Source of the DNA: Maricaulis sp947259345
GTDB lineage: Bacteria > Pseudomonadota > Alphaproteobacteria > Caulobacterales > Maricaulaceae
Direction of reading: 5' to 3'
DNA length: 64,000 bases
NCBI GenBank assembly: GCA_965217205.1
Contig: OZ244254.1
Coordinates: forward strand, 1,674,001 to 1,738,000
This document shows positions 6,377 through 16,120 of this stretch, piece after piece; position 1 is the stretch's first letter; the number at the start of each line of letters is the position of its first letter. The notes under the pieces are model-generated. The model saw only the letters and a list, made by a program, of their open reading frames with translations, did no database searches and had not been told where the DNA came from. The position numbers and the translations under genes are program-made.

Positions 6377-6564
6377 TGGTCTGGATCCTCATCACCATTG
6401 CGTGGCTCTACGCCTGGGGCGGCCTGATGGCCTATGCCGCGATGCGCGTGCAGACAAACGGGTCCGCCGCAGCGCACGCTTTTTGCGGCATAACCTGGCC
6501 GATTACATTTCCGTTCGCGGCAGCCGTCGTCATATGGCGTGCGCGACGGGAAGGCGTTGGATGA
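6376..6564 (+). CDS. Small two-helix membrane protein (62 aa)
   Basis: It begins MVWILITIAWLYAWGGLMAY and has a second hydrophobic stretch (AFCGITWPITFPFAAAVVIW) before a basic end (RARREGVG), giving two membrane passes with the C-terminus inside. ATG 6376 overlaps the upstream TGA. It resembles in layout the 69-aa membrane protein at 184-393 (Trp-rich, with a TWPIT/FWPLT motif), so the two may be distant paralogues. Confidence 0.5.
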   Translation: MVWILITIAWLYAWGGLMAYAAMRVQTNGSAAAHAFCGITWPITFPFAAAVVIWRARREGVG

Positions 6565-6842
6565 TGGCGGAGTCTCCCCGCGTCATCCTGCGCCCGCACT
6601 ATCTGCGCCGCTGGACCAGCTTTGCCTTCCTCAAGCAGGAAGCGCTGGCCCAGCGGATCAATGTGTCTCAAGGCTATCTCTCGCGCATCAGCCTGGGTGT
6701 TTCCAGCTGCTCTCTCTGGGATGCCGGCCGCCTGGTCGCAAAGATCAATTTCCACCTGCGCCATGACGGCATGCGCGAACGTCTGCGCCTGCGCGATCTG
6801 GTCGACCGGATTTCCCCGGCCGTCACGGCGAGGGCGGCTTGA
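6561..6842 (+). CDS. HTH-domain protein of the early operon (93 aa)
   Basis: The start is MMAESPRVILRPHYLRRWTS. Residues about 24-50 (LKQEALAQRINVSQGYLSRI) form a helix-turn-helix in which GYLSRI is the recognition-helix start, as in XRE proteins and in the repressor at 3741 (GYLSEV). The rest (LWDAGRLVAKINFHLRHDGM, then an Arg-rich helix) departs from the typical XRE core. It may be an additional regulator of the element. It is coupled to both neighbours by 4- and 1-bp overlaps. Confidence 0.55.
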   Translation: MMAESPRVILRPHYLRRWTSFAFLKQEALAQRINVSQGYLSRISLGVSSCSLWDAGRLVAKINFHLRHDGMRERLRLRDLVDRISPAVTARAA

Positions 6843-7075
6843 TGCCCGGCCCCGCAATCCACCACCCCAGCGTCACGCCCAACCGGGAGATCGACCGGCG
6901 CATTGCCGAACACAAGCGCGCACTGTGCCAGGCGCCGTTTCTCGACGCGCTCGAGGAATTGGTGCGGGCCTTCAACCAGTCCGAAACCCGTCTTCACCTT
7001 CACGCAAGCGAACAAGCCGAGCTCGACACAATGATCGCCCGCCGGCACCGCGAGCTCAGCGAGGGCCAACCATGA
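6842..7075 (+). CDS. Hypothetical protein of the early operon (77 aa)
   Basis: It starts at ATG 6842, overlapping the upstream TGA. It is mostly charged helix, with EIDRRIAEHKRALCQAPFLD and ELVRAFNQSETRLHLHASEQ. No motif is recognised. The overlaps at both ends and the even codon use support a true gene of the coupled operon. Confidence 0.5.
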   Translation: MPGPAIHHPSVTPNREIDRRIAEHKRALCQAPFLDALEELVRAFNQSETRLHLHASEQAELDTMIARRHRELSEGQP

Positions 7076-7239
7076 CCCGTCTCGACTGGATCATAGCCGT
7101 CACCCGCCTGTGGTGCGTGTCACCGCTGACACGGGACCAGCTGATCGAAGCCAACCGCCCGCTCCTGGCCAGCCTCTCACCCGATGAGAAGCGGCAGGCC
7201 TGGGACGCAATGAATGAAAGCATGGAGCGTTCCGCATGA
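7072..7239 (+). CDS. Hypothetical protein of the early operon (55 aa)
   Basis: This short frame begins MTRLDWIIAVTRLWCVSPLT and continues with RDQLIEANRPLLASLSPDEK, a compact helical protein. It overlaps the previous gene by 4 bp (ATGA) and the methyltransferase-like gene by 4 bp. No family is recognised. Confidence 0.5.
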   Translation: MTRLDWIIAVTRLWCVSPLTRDQLIEANRPLLASLSPDEKRQAWDAMNESMERSA

Positions 7240-7916
7240 AAGTCCTGATAGGCTGTGAGACATCCGGCATTGCCCGGCGCGCATTTGAGGCGCTTGGTCA
7301 TGATGTCTGGTCCTGCGACATCAAACCGGCAGAAGACCAGACGAACCGCCACATCATCTGCGACATCCGCGATGGAATCCTTGATGATGGCTGGGACCTG
7401 CTCGCCGTGATGCATCCACCCTGCACGCGCCTGTGTCGCTCAGGGCGGCGCTGGATGAGTGGTGCAGGCAAGTGGACCGAGCCGAGGAAACTGCCAGCCG
7501 GTCGCACCTGGGCCGACATGAAGGCCGAGTTTGAAGAGGGCGTGGACATCTTCACGACCTGTTGGAAAGCGCCCATCGATCGCGTGGCAATCGAAAACCC
7601 GGAAATGAACGATCTGGCGAAGGATCGGATGCCGGAAGGTCTGCCCGCTCCGGACATGGTGCAGCCTTTCTGGTTCGGTGAACCCGCCTACAAGAACACC
7701 GGCTGGTATCTGCGCGGCCTCCCGCCTCTCAAGCCGACATGCGTCCTGCCAGAGCCGGAACGCCACTCTGATGAATGGAAGCGCTGGAACCGGGTTCACC
7801 GGATGCCACCAGGGCCAGAGCGCGCCCGCCTCCGCAGCCGGTCCTTTCCCGGAATGATGAACGCGGCTGCTGCCCAATGGGGTGGATATGCCGCCGAGAT
7901 GGAGCGTGCCGCATGA
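7236..7916 (+). CDS. Phage-type cytosine-C5 methyltransferase-like protein
   Basis: The 226-residue protein shows a Rossmann-like start (KVLIGCETSGIARRAFEALG), an acidic strand end (WSCDIKP) for cofactor binding, a Pro-Pro-Cys motif at residues 61-63 (HPPCTRL) in the place of motif IV of C5 methyltransferases, and an ENPEM motif at 120-124 matching motif VI. It is shorter than standard enzymes, and no target-recognition domain is obvious. This compact form is common in phages. It may methylate phage DNA against host restriction; whether it is active is unknown. It is coupled by 4-bp overlaps to both neighbours. Confidence 0.75.
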   Translation: MKVLIGCETSGIARRAFEALGHDVWSCDIKPAEDQTNRHIICDIRDGILDDGWDLLAVMHPPCTRLCRSGRRWMSGAGKWTEPRKLPAGRTWADMKAEFEEGVDIFTTCWKAPIDRVAIENPEMNDLAKDRMPEGLPAPDMVQPFWFGEPAYKNTGWYLRGLPPLKPTCVLPEPERHSDEWKRWNRVHRMPPGPERARLRSRSFPGMMNAAAAQWGGYAAEMERAA

Positions 7917-7999
7917 CCCGCCGTCGAGACTTCACCCTATGGGCCGTGCTGACGATAGCGCTGGCCGTGTTTGTTTTAGCACCTGGAGGAATGAAATGA
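7913..7999 (+). CDS. Tiny single-helix membrane protein (28 aa)
   Basis: ATG 7913 overlaps the upstream TGA, and its own TGA (7997-7999) overlaps the next ATG. The peptide is MTRRRDFTLWAVLTIALAVF plus eight residues: a basic N-terminus and one membrane helix. The double overlap in a strictly coupled operon is the main support. Function unknown. Confidence 0.45.
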   Translation: MTRRRDFTLWAVLTIALAVFVLAPGGMK

Positions 8000-8874
8000 A
8001 GCCTATTCGCTGGTCCGACAACGACCGCTATTGGGGGCCGTTCACCGTCTCGGTAGACGGTTACAGCCGCATCGGTGTGGAACTGGATTCAGGAGACGCG
8101 GAGGATTATCCGGGGTGCCGCCTTATGGTGAGGGTTCACCGCATGACGCTCATCGTCGCTCTTCCGCCCATTATCAAGCCCCACCGTGAGAAGATCACCG
8201 CGACTTACTGGGACGAGGCCACCGTGCAGCGCCTCGGTCGCGATTGGTATTGGGAGTACAGCCGTCGGGTCTATGGGTTCAGCACTTTCGAGGACGCGAT
8301 CCATATTCACCGAGGACGGTGCACGATGGACAGCTCGACGGACAGAACCAAAGTCTATGGCATCCCATGGCTGCAGTGGCGCTTCGTCAGGTGCTCTCTG
8401 TTCGACTTGAGTGGCGAAATGTTCGCCAACCTCCCGCAATACAGGCTCGGGGACAACTCCCACATAGTAGCGAAGGCGATTGAAGCGGCTCAACCCAAAG
8501 CAAGGTTCACCTTCAAGGACTTTGATGGCGAGGAAATTACCGCGACGTGTCGAATTGAAGAGCTCGAGTGGAAGGCTGGAGATGGCTGGTTCTCGTGGGT
8601 TTCGCTGTTCCGCCGCAACAAGGTTCACCGCGCGCTGGATCTGGTCTTCTCGTCCGAGGTCGGGCGCCGCAAGGGATCGTGGAAGGGCGGGACTCTTGGC
8701 CACGGCATTGAAATGGAGGCGGGTGAACTGCACGAGGCAGCGTTCCGTCGTTACTGCGACCAGAAAGAACTGACATTCATCGGTGAAACGCTCCCCGGCC
8801 CGCAGGTGAAAGCCGAGGGCACGGAGCGAGAACGCAGGATGCCACCACAACAACAAGGACAGGACAATGAGTGA
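7996..8874 (+). CDS. Hypothetical phage protein (292 aa)
   Basis: ATG 7996 has GGAGG 7 bp upstream. The protein begins MKPIRWSDNDRYWGPFTVSV and includes SGDAEDYPGCRLMVRVHRM, a pattern I know from uncharacterised tailed-phage early proteins. There is no signal peptide or membrane helix. The sequence is rich in Trp, Tyr and Arg, with a mixed alpha/beta look. Its stop overlaps the start of the IS-split gene, so it was co-expressed with it before the insertion. Confidence 0.65.
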   Translation: MKPIRWSDNDRYWGPFTVSVDGYSRIGVELDSGDAEDYPGCRLMVRVHRMTLIVALPPIIKPHREKITATYWDEATVQRLGRDWYWEYSRRVYGFSTFEDAIHIHRGRCTMDSSTDRTKVYGIPWLQWRFVRCSLFDLSGEMFANLPQYRLGDNSHIVAKAIEAAQPKARFTFKDFDGEEITATCRIEELEWKAGDGWFSWVSLFRRNKVHRALDLVFSSEVGRRKGSWKGGTLGHGIEMEAGELHEAAFRRYCDQKELTFIGETLPGPQVKAEGTERERRMPPQQQGQDNE

Positions 8875-9270
8875 ACGTGAAGAACTGGAAGCCGTGATTG
8901 AGAAGGCGTGGAAACGGAGCCACGACCAAAACTACGGCTACCCGATGTCCGATGATTTGACCCACGACATCGCCACCGCCCTCCTCTCCTCCGGCTATAC
9001 CAAGGCCGACGACCTGCCGTGGCGGATTTCCGACATCAAGCGTGGCCTGATCTTGTTCCGCACGAGCAACAATGCCCACGGGTACACGAACCATTCCACG
9101 CTATCGGATCGCGTCGATGCCCTGCCAGACAGGGCAAAGCAAGAGCTGGCCGGAATGATGATCAACGTGGCAACAGGTCTCGACCCAAGCGTCCTGGATC
9201 GGTTCGGCTATACCAAGGGTAATGGTGAGCTGGTGGAGGCTGCCGATCACATGTGCGCCGTTGTGATGCG

Positions 9271-9278
9271 CGATGCTC
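9271..9278. repeat. Left copy of 8-bp target-site duplication
   Basis: CGATGCTC lies immediately before the left terminal repeat and is repeated at 11815-11822. Eight-bp duplications are the norm for the IS66 family. Confidence 0.9.
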
Positions 9279-9320
9279 GTAACCGTCCGGCCAACCCGCC
9301 CTACCAGGGGCGACGCACCT

Positions 9321-9351
9321 GTCTTACGCTCAGTTTCGCTGAGCGTAAGAC
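9321..9351. other. Perfect 13-bp inverted repeat at the IS left end
   Basis: Arms GTCTTACGCTCAG (9321-9333) and CTGAGCGTAAGAC (9339-9351) flank TTTCG. The tnpC stop lies in the left arm. The stem contains GTAAG like the IS tip. It lacks a T-run on the minus strand, so it may stabilise or end the transposase message by another route, or serve as a transposase site. Confidence 0.6.
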
Positions 9352-10850
9352 CAGGGCATGAGGTCTTCAAGGCGAGTGATCTTGGTGTCGGCGATGTTGG
9401 CGAGGACATCGGTGAGCCAGGATTGCGGATCGACATCGTTGAGCTTGGCTGTCTCGATGAGGGTATAGGCGATCGCCGCGGACTTACCGCCGCTGGGCGA
9501 GCCGACGAAGAGGTAGTTCTTTCGCCCGACCGCCAGGGGTCGGATGGCGCGCTCCGCGGTATTATTATCGAGCTCGGTGACGCCGTGGTGGAGCCAGGGT
9601 TCCAGCTTTTTCATCCGCGTGAGACCATAGCGGATCGCTGCGGCAAGAGGCGTCTTGCCGGATATCCGGGTGAGCTGGGTCTGCAGCCAGGCGTCGAGGT
9701 CCTCGAACACGGGTCTTGATCGGGCCTGGCGTACCGCGGCGCGTTCGTCCGGCGGTTTGCCGCGGATCGCCTTTTCGATCGCATAAAGCCGGGCAATGCG
9801 TTCAACCGCCTCCTGGGCGATGGCCGAGCCGGACACCGTTTGCACATCCACGAACTTACGCCGGATATGGGCCATGCAGGCCACCTCGGTGATCTGGCCG
9901 GTGTCGTAGAGCCGGTTGAACCCGGCATAGCCATCGGCATGCATGAACCCGCGATAGCCGGCCAGATGATCGGCAGGATGTTCGCCCTTGCGATCTGTTG
10001 AGAAGCGATAATGGGCCGCGGGCGGGGCACTGCCCGACCAGCCGTGCTCATCACGGACATACGCCCACATGCGGGCGGTGGCGGTGCGCCCCTTGCCCGG
10101 AGCGAGCATCTTCATGGGGGTATCATCGGCGAAGATGGCCTGGCCCTGGCGGACATGGCGCCCGATGGCTTCGGCCAGCGGTTCCAGCAGCCGCGCGGAC
10201 TGTCCCACCCATCCGGCCAGGGTGGAGCGTTCCAGCTCGATGCCTTCGCGGGCATAGATCTGGCTCTGGCGGTAAAGCGGCAGGTGATCGCCATACTTGG
10301 AGATGAGGACATGCGCCAGGAGCCCCGGTCCGGGACGGCCCTTCTCGATGGGGCGTGAAGGCAGTGGGGCCTGGTGCATGCGCTCGCAGCACGTGCACGC
10401 CATGCGCGGGCGTTTGATGCGGTTCACAACAAAGCGCCCCGGTACGTATTCCAGTTCTTCGGTTATATCCTCGCCCAGCGGCTTGAGCCCGCCGCCGCAG
10501 GATAGACAGGCCTCGCCGGGCGAGAGGATCTCGTCATGACGCGGCAGGTGATCGGGCAAGGACTTGCGGCTGGGCTTGGCCGGTTCGTGCGCCTGCGCTG
10601 ACCCGGTCTCGACTTCGGTCCCAACCGCTGGTGCCTCAGCGGCCTCGGCGATCTCCTCGTCCTCCAGCCGCATCTCAAGCTGATCGAGGCGTTCCGAGCG
10701 GGAACCGAACTGGTGGCGGCGCAGTCCGGCCAGTTGATGCTTGAGCTTCTCGATGAGAAGATCGCGATTATAGAGCTCGCGCTCGAGCATACCGACCGCG
10801 CCCTTGAGGGCGTCGATGTCATCGGGAAGCTGGCTTGGCGCGGTGATCAT
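9330..10850 (-). CDS. tnpC: IS66 transposase TnpC
   Basis: About 506 residues from ATG 10850 (an upstream TTG at 10901 is less likely). The N-terminus is a coiled-coil/leucine-zipper segment (ELYNRDLLIEKLKHQLAGLR) followed by the family motif QFGSRSERLDQLE. Next comes a zinc-finger stretch with CLSCGG and CTCCERM, then the DDE catalytic core with FADDTPMKMLAPG for the first Asp, YRGFMHADGYAGFNRLY for the second, and LDNNTAERAIRPLAVGRKNY containing the glutamate. It is the catalytic protein of the IS and looks complete. Confidence 0.93.
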   Translation of the reverse strand: MITAPSQLPDDIDALKGAVGMLERELYNRDLLIEKLKHQLAGLRRHQFGSRSERLDQLEMRLEDEEIAEAAEAPAVGTEVETGSAQAHEPAKPSRKSLPDHLPRHDEILSPGEACLSCGGGLKPLGEDITEELEYVPGRFVVNRIKRPRMACTCCERMHQAPLPSRPIEKGRPGPGLLAHVLISKYGDHLPLYRQSQIYAREGIELERSTLAGWVGQSARLLEPLAEAIGRHVRQGQAIFADDTPMKMLAPGKGRTATARMWAYVRDEHGWSGSAPPAAHYRFSTDRKGEHPADHLAGYRGFMHADGYAGFNRLYDTGQITEVACMAHIRRKFVDVQTVSGSAIAQEAVERIARLYAIEKAIRGKPPDERAAVRQARSRPVFEDLDAWLQTQLTRISGKTPLAAAIRYGLTRMKKLEPWLHHGVTELDNNTAERAIRPLAVGRKNYLFVGSPSGGKSAAIAYTLIETAKLNDVDPQSWLTDVLANIADTKITRLEDLMPWSYAQRN

Positions 10851-10948
10851 GGGCTCAACATCTATCTGAGCCGCAGCGTGATGTGAATCGAAAATCGGCA
10901 ATTTAGTACAATAAATACAATGATATGCGTCTATACTTTATAGACACT

Positions 10949-11296
10949 TCAACCCGCCACCAAGGGCCTCCAGGTGTGCTGCGGCATGCGCCAGTCGATG
11001 CCCTCCAGCAACATCGCTAGCTGCGCCCGGCCGAGCGCCACCTTGCCGTCGGCCGCAGACGGCCAGACAAACCGCCCCCGCTCCAGCCGCTTGGAGAAGA
11101 GGCACGCCCCCTGGCCATCCCACCAGATGATCTTCACCAGATCACCGCGCCGGCCCCGGAAGATGAAGATCTGACCGGAATGAGGATCTTCGCTGAGCTT
11201 ACTCTCGGCCAGTGCGGCCAGCCCGTTAAACCCCTTGCGCATATCCGTCACCCCGCCAGCCAGCCAGACCCGCGTCTCGGCAGGAACCGGGATCAT
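10949..11296 (-). CDS. tnpB: IS66 accessory protein TnpB
   Basis: The 115-residue product shows the IS66 Orf2 signature: MIPVPAETRVWLAGGVTDMR, then KGFNGLAALAE and IFIFRGRRGDLVKIIWWDGQ. The protein is needed together with TnpA and TnpC for efficient transposition in family members. It overlaps tnpA by 4 bp, so the two are coupled, and it precedes tnpC by about 100 bp. Confidence 0.93.
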   Translation of the reverse strand: MIPVPAETRVWLAGGVTDMRKGFNGLAALAESKLSEDPHSGQIFIFRGRRGDLVKIIWWDGQGACLFSKRLERGRFVWPSAADGKVALGRAQLAMLLEGIDWRMPQHTWRPLVAG

Positions 11297-11700
11297 GCTG
11301 CTGCTCCGATCGCCCGGATCACCCGCGTCAGCGCGGCTTCTTCGACATGGCTCTCAACGCGTAGCCGCGTACCGCACACCAGCGCGATCTCGATCGGGCT
11401 GGGCGATGCAGGTGGATCAGTGGCCGGCAAAGTCGCATCAGTGCGAGACCCCATGGCGATGGGCGCAAAGGCTTCGGTCCCGATCTCAACCGGCAGGAAG
11501 ACCGGCTCGGCTTCAGGCAAGGCGCCCTCGGCCAGGCTCGGGTTAAAGCGCGGATCGCGGCGCCAGGTACTGATCAGGTTGGCGTTCATGTCGTGACGCC
11601 GCGCCACACCAGCGATCGACATGCCGACTTCGAAACTCTCCGCCACGATCGCCCGCTTCTCTTCCAGGCTCCAATACCGGCGCCCCGTAACTCCCGCCAT
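11293..11700 (-). CDS. tnpA: IS66 accessory protein TnpA
   Basis: The 135-residue protein has a Tnp_1-type HTH near the N-terminus (YWSLEEKRAIVAESFEVGMS, then IAGVARRHDMNANLISTWRR) that likely binds the IS ends. The variable C-terminus (VCGTRLRVESHVEEAALTRV) follows the family pattern. It is the first gene of the element, starting about 110 bp inside the right end. Confidence 0.9.
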   Translation of the reverse strand: MAGVTGRRYWSLEEKRAIVAESFEVGMSIAGVARRHDMNANLISTWRRDPRFNPSLAEGALPEAEPVFLPVEIGTEAFAPIAMGSRTDATLPATDPPASPSPIEIALVCGTRLRVESHVEEAALTRVIRAIGAAA

Positions 11701-11814
11701 GTCCCTCTCCGATAATGCCCACGATGAACGCTAGTGGGCACTACCACCCGACCGCGAGCCCATAGACTCGCGATACCGGAAATCTAGACAAGGGCGGGTT
11801 CACCGAACGCTTAC

Positions 11815-11822
11815 CGATGCTC
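11815..11822. repeat. Right copy of 8-bp target-site duplication
   Basis: CGATGCTC directly follows the right terminal repeat and equals 9271-9278. Confidence 0.9.
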
Positions 11823-12253
11823 GCCCCGACACAGATTTATTGCGGGCGGGAAAGCGCCTCTACAAAGCCCTCTCAGACAGTGAAGGGGTGTCTACCTCTG
11901 TAAAGCCCAAAACCGCTGCCGAGATTACGGCCATCATCAGAGAGTGGCTGGACTCTGACGACCCGACCCATTGGGGCAAGTTTGAAACCGACCTCGATGC
12001 GGCGCTGGAAGGGGTGGCTCCCTCTGGTGGGGATGCGGGGCGGGATCTGCTCGTCGAGGGGCTGAAAGCGGCCCTTGATGCGTGCTCGATTTATTCCGGG
12101 AGCTGCGGTGATGTCATTTATGGCTATGGGTATGACGGCCCCACCGTAGATCAGTTGCTGGATAAGGCGCTAGCAGCCCTCCCCACCCCACCAGCGCAGG
12201 ACACGCAGCGAGCAGAGCGAGCCACCAATGGAGACCATCATGACGAAGGATAG
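11823..12253 (+). pseudogene. 3' part of the IS66-split gene
   Basis: This is the in-frame continuation of the gene starting at 8867. It encodes the last 142 residues, including RAGKRLYKALSDSEGVSTSV and AEITAIIREWLDSDDPTHWG. Its only internal start near the top is TTG 11840, without a good ribosome site, so it may not be translated now. The C-terminal part (ACSIYSGSCGDVIYGYGYDG) is unusually Tyr/Gly rich. Function unknown. Confidence 0.7.
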
Positions 12254-12491
12254 TGGAAACGCCGTTGGGGATGGCTGGCAGCCGTTTATGCCGAGCAATG
12301 GCACGGAGGGCGACATGTTCATGACCGACGCGTGCCAGGGGTGCTCCAAGTTCGATGATTGCGAGCTGATCCTGAAGTCGATGTTTGGTGAGCAGCCCGC
12401 CGAATGGGAAGCCAAATGGAACCAGCGCGGCATTGCCGACTGGCGTTGTCGCGCCACCGATGCACCCACCCAAGGAGACAGCCATGAGTGA
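12240..12491 (+). CDS. Hypothetical cysteine-containing phage protein (83 aa)
   Basis: ATG 12240 has GGAGA upstream. The protein begins MTKDSGNAVGDGWQPFMPSN and holds a Cys cluster (DACQGCSKFDDCELI and later WRC) that could bind a metal. It overlaps the end of the IS-split gene and the start of the next gene, in line with the coupled operon. No family is recognised. Confidence 0.55.
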   Translation: MTKDSGNAVGDGWQPFMPSNGTEGDMFMTDACQGCSKFDDCELILKSMFGEQPAEWEAKWNQRGIADWRCRATDAPTQGDSHE

Positions 12492-13287
12492 TGTGGAAGC
12501 GACGGCGCGGCTGATCTGTAGGGCACTTAGGCTCAACCCGGATGCTGAGCTTGTTGGTGGCTATGAAGGCCCGCGCCGCTTCCAATGGGAGAGTTTTGTT
12601 GCGGAAGCGAATATCATCCTTGAAGCCACCCCCAAGCCTGACTCCCCTACTGGCTATGGTGAGGCGTGCGATTCCTGCGGTCGATCATACGAAATCACCT
12701 ACCGCGTGCCGGATGACATCTGGTTGAAGATCGCACCGAGACCGGAAGCTATTGGCGATCATCCAGAACACGCACTGGGCGGCTTGCTTTGCCCCGATTG
12801 CGCGTCATCAAGGGCCAAAGCGCTAGGCGTGACGCTCCGGTTCAATGCCGACACAGATTGGCCTGACTCCCCTGTATGCGTGGAGGTGATGCCTTTGATC
12901 TGGTCCGAGGTCAAAGAGTGGCCCGACGATGTGGTTCCTCCTGCCGAGGAGTGGCGGGGTGCGACTTCGGACCCCCGTCATTCGTATCAGGTCAGCCGAG
13001 CAATTGGTGTTCGGGAATGGCGCGCGAGCATAGACGGGGGCGCTTGGTTTCCGTCCCGCAAGGCTGCCATTGCTGCCTGTGACGCATACCACGAACGCCG
13101 CAGCCTGGAACTCGTCAATGCCCGGTCTGTGGAGAGCGTGAAGGCTGAGCGGGACCGGGAGCTGATCGAGATATTCGCCGCCAAGACTCAGGAGATTGAC
13201 CAGTCAGACGCGAACGGTCGGGCGCTTGCTCTGTCCTACATCAACGCCGTGCAGTGCTTGCGCTCTCTCACAGAGGGGGAAGGGTGA
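12484..13287 (+). CDS. Hypothetical zinc-ribbon protein of the early operon (267 aa)
   Basis: ATG 12484 has AAGGAGA upstream. Two CxxC pairs (ACDSCGRSYEI near residue 64 and LLCPDCASSRAKA near 103) suggest a zinc ribbon. The N-terminus repeats a theme of this operon (MSDVEATARLICRALRLNPD). A later part (EWRASIDGGAWFPSRKAAIA) looks like a small beta-alpha module, and a charged helix ends the protein. No function is recognised; nucleic-acid binding would fit the ribbon. Confidence 0.6.
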   Translation: MSDVEATARLICRALRLNPDAELVGGYEGPRRFQWESFVAEANIILEATPKPDSPTGYGEACDSCGRSYEITYRVPDDIWLKIAPRPEAIGDHPEHALGGLLCPDCASSRAKALGVTLRFNADTDWPDSPVCVEVMPLIWSEVKEWPDDVVPPAEEWRGATSDPRHSYQVSRAIGVREWRASIDGGAWFPSRKAAIAACDAYHERRSLELVNARSVESVKAERDRELIEIFAAKTQEIDQSDANGRALALSYINAVQCLRSLTEGEG

Positions 13288-13589
13288 TGTCAGACACGAA
13301 GTGGCTTTTCCAAAAACACGACGCCTTGCGCAATCACATCGAGTGCTTGGCGACGTTCGGATCTACCGAACCAAAACCGTTTTACCGGGCAATCGACAAG
13401 GCCCTCACCGAAGCCCGCGCACAAGGGGCAGCGGAAGAACGAGAGAGGCTGGCGAAGGATGCGGAAGGTGATGACGACAGGTACCCCGCTTGGGTGTCTT
13501 GGGACGCCCGCAGCCTCAAGAGCAAAGGCCGACCGCCGGAAAATCTACGTCTCGCCGACTGGCTCCGCTCTAATACAGGCGAAGGGTGA
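13287..13589 (+). CDS. Hypothetical phage protein (100 aa)
   Basis: It starts at ATG 13287 within the upstream TGA, with GGGAAGGG before it. It reads MSDTKWLFQKHDALRNHIEC, then RAIDKALTEARAQGAAEERE, and ends RPPENLRLADWLRSNTGEG. It is charged and helical. The previous gene also ends LRSLTEGEG, suggesting that the C-terminal/ribosome-site region was copied between genes. Function unknown. Confidence 0.5.
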   Translation: MSDTKWLFQKHDALRNHIECLATFGSTEPKPFYRAIDKALTEARAQGAAEERERLAKDAEGDDDRYPAWVSWDARSLKSKGRPPENLRLADWLRSNTGEG

Positions 13590-13759
13590 TGGGCCATCCA
13601 GAACGCATCAGCTTTCGGTGGTCGTGGGACTACTGGGCAATCCCTTTCGCTATCGGGGCGCGGCCCTACAACAGCCTGTACGAAGTCGCGTTTCAGATCG
13701 GCCCGCTCGGCATTTCTATTCTGATCGGAGACATGAAGGACCAACACCATGACCAATGA
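13589..13759 (+). CDS. Small hypothetical protein (56 aa)
   Basis: A short frame linked at both ends: its ATG overlaps the preceding TGA, and its stop (13757-13759) lies 11 bp into the next gene. It begins MGHPERISFRWSWDYWAIPF and has a hydrophobic stretch (FQIGPLGISILIGDM). The aromatic-rich sequence and perfect operon fit support coding. No family is recognised. Confidence 0.5.
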   Translation: MGHPERISFRWSWDYWAIPFAIGARPYNSLYEVAFQIGPLGISILIGDMKDQHHDQ

Positions 13760-14219
13760 TGATGTGGCTCGCGAAGCCGATTACGGGCGCCACGAAATTC
13801 TAGACCGCTCCGAGATGATCATGGGCCTCGTGGGCGACTATCTGATGGAACACCAAGACATTCGAGACGATGAAAAGGCGCTCGCCAGACGCGCCCATGA
13901 CGCCCTGTTCCGGCTTTATCAAGCGGTCGGCGGTCGGCACCTCCGGGGCGATGAAAACCCACTGGCGCAATCAACGGGTGTCAAACGCGCCATGTCGATC
14001 ATGATGGACTATGCGGAAGCCTATGACGGTATCTCAGGCGATGACCTGGAGGACGGCGGCCCGGACCCGGCAGAATACATCGCTCGGATTGTGGACGCTC
14101 TGGAGTCGGGCCAGCCGGGCGACGTAGATGCTGCCCTCACGGTAAGCGGTGACACTGAGCACCTTGATGACGCCGCCAGGTATTTGAACGGCCCTCCCAC
14201 CCCATTCCAGAAAGGCTGA
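13749..14219 (+). CDS. Hypothetical acidic phage protein (156 aa)
   Basis: ATG 13749 has AAGGA 8 bp upstream. The protein is acidic and helical (MTNDDVAREADYGRHEILDR and IRDDEKALARRAHDALFRLY) and ends with a Pro-rich tail (LNGPPTPFQKG). It is the last sizeable gene before the recombinase. Function unknown. Confidence 0.55.
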   Translation: MTNDDVAREADYGRHEILDRSEMIMGLVGDYLMEHQDIRDDEKALARRAHDALFRLYQAVGGRHLRGDENPLAQSTGVKRAMSIMMDYAEAYDGISGDDLEDGGPDPAEYIARIVDALESGQPGDVDAALTVSGDTEHLDDAARYLNGPPTPFQKG

Positions 14220-14337
14220 CCAATAGCCGCGCGCCCCGCCCCCAAGCCCAAAAAGGCTGTTCCGATCCCCGCTGGCATGACGCCGGCAGAGGCCGAGGCC
14301 GTGCGCGCGCTTGCCAGACTCGCAGCGGAGCGACACC

Positions 14338-14351
<14 letters not shown>
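14220..14351 (+). CDS. Short frame between 156-aa gene and recombinase, start unclear
   Basis: Directly after the TGA at 14217-14219 the same frame stays open to TGA 14349-14351. It reads Pro-Ile-Ala-Ala, a Pro/Lys-rich run (RPAPKPKKAVPIPAG), ATG 14277, then TPAEAEAVRALARLAAERHH. The composition looks coding, but only ATG 14277 (24 aa) is a normal start. It could be a small gene, a read-through tail of the 156-aa protein, or the degraded start of something longer. Confidence 0.3.
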
Positions 14352-16005
<1,654 letters not shown>

Positions 16006-16120
16006 TCAGGGTGTTCCGGCGCGGTGTGTGCCGGGAGCGCGTGTGTAAGCTGACATCCGTGTACGGTCAACAGCATAGCTGCGCTTGGCGCGCATTCAAA
16101 AGCAGGGTTTAACTCGGGCC

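Larger units (their letters stand above)
8867..9361 (+). pseudogene. 5' part of a gene split by an IS66 element
   Basis: ATG 8867 begins MSEREELEAVIEKAWKRSHD. The native sequence runs to base 9278 (137 codons plus one base); the rest to the stop at 9359-9361 is read from the IS end. Removing the IS and one 8-bp duplication joins base 9278 to 11823 in frame, with the junction reading through Arg-Asp-Ala-Arg-Pro-Asp, and yields a single 280-residue protein ending at 12253. The gene is soluble and charged, of unknown function. It lies in the early operon, so the IS is also expected to reduce downstream expression. Confidence 0.75.
9279..11814 (-). mobile_element. IS66-family insertion sequence, 2536 bp
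   Basis: The ends begin GTAACCGTCCGGCCAACCCG (left, from 9279) and GTAAGCGTTCGGTGAACCCG (right, inward from 11814). They match at 18 of 22 positions and carry the family GTAA...CGG...AACC pattern. The element has the full tnpA-tnpB-tnpC set on the minus strand and 8-bp target duplications. All three genes are intact, so it may still move. It sits in a non-essential-looking gene of the phage-like element. Confidence 0.93.
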
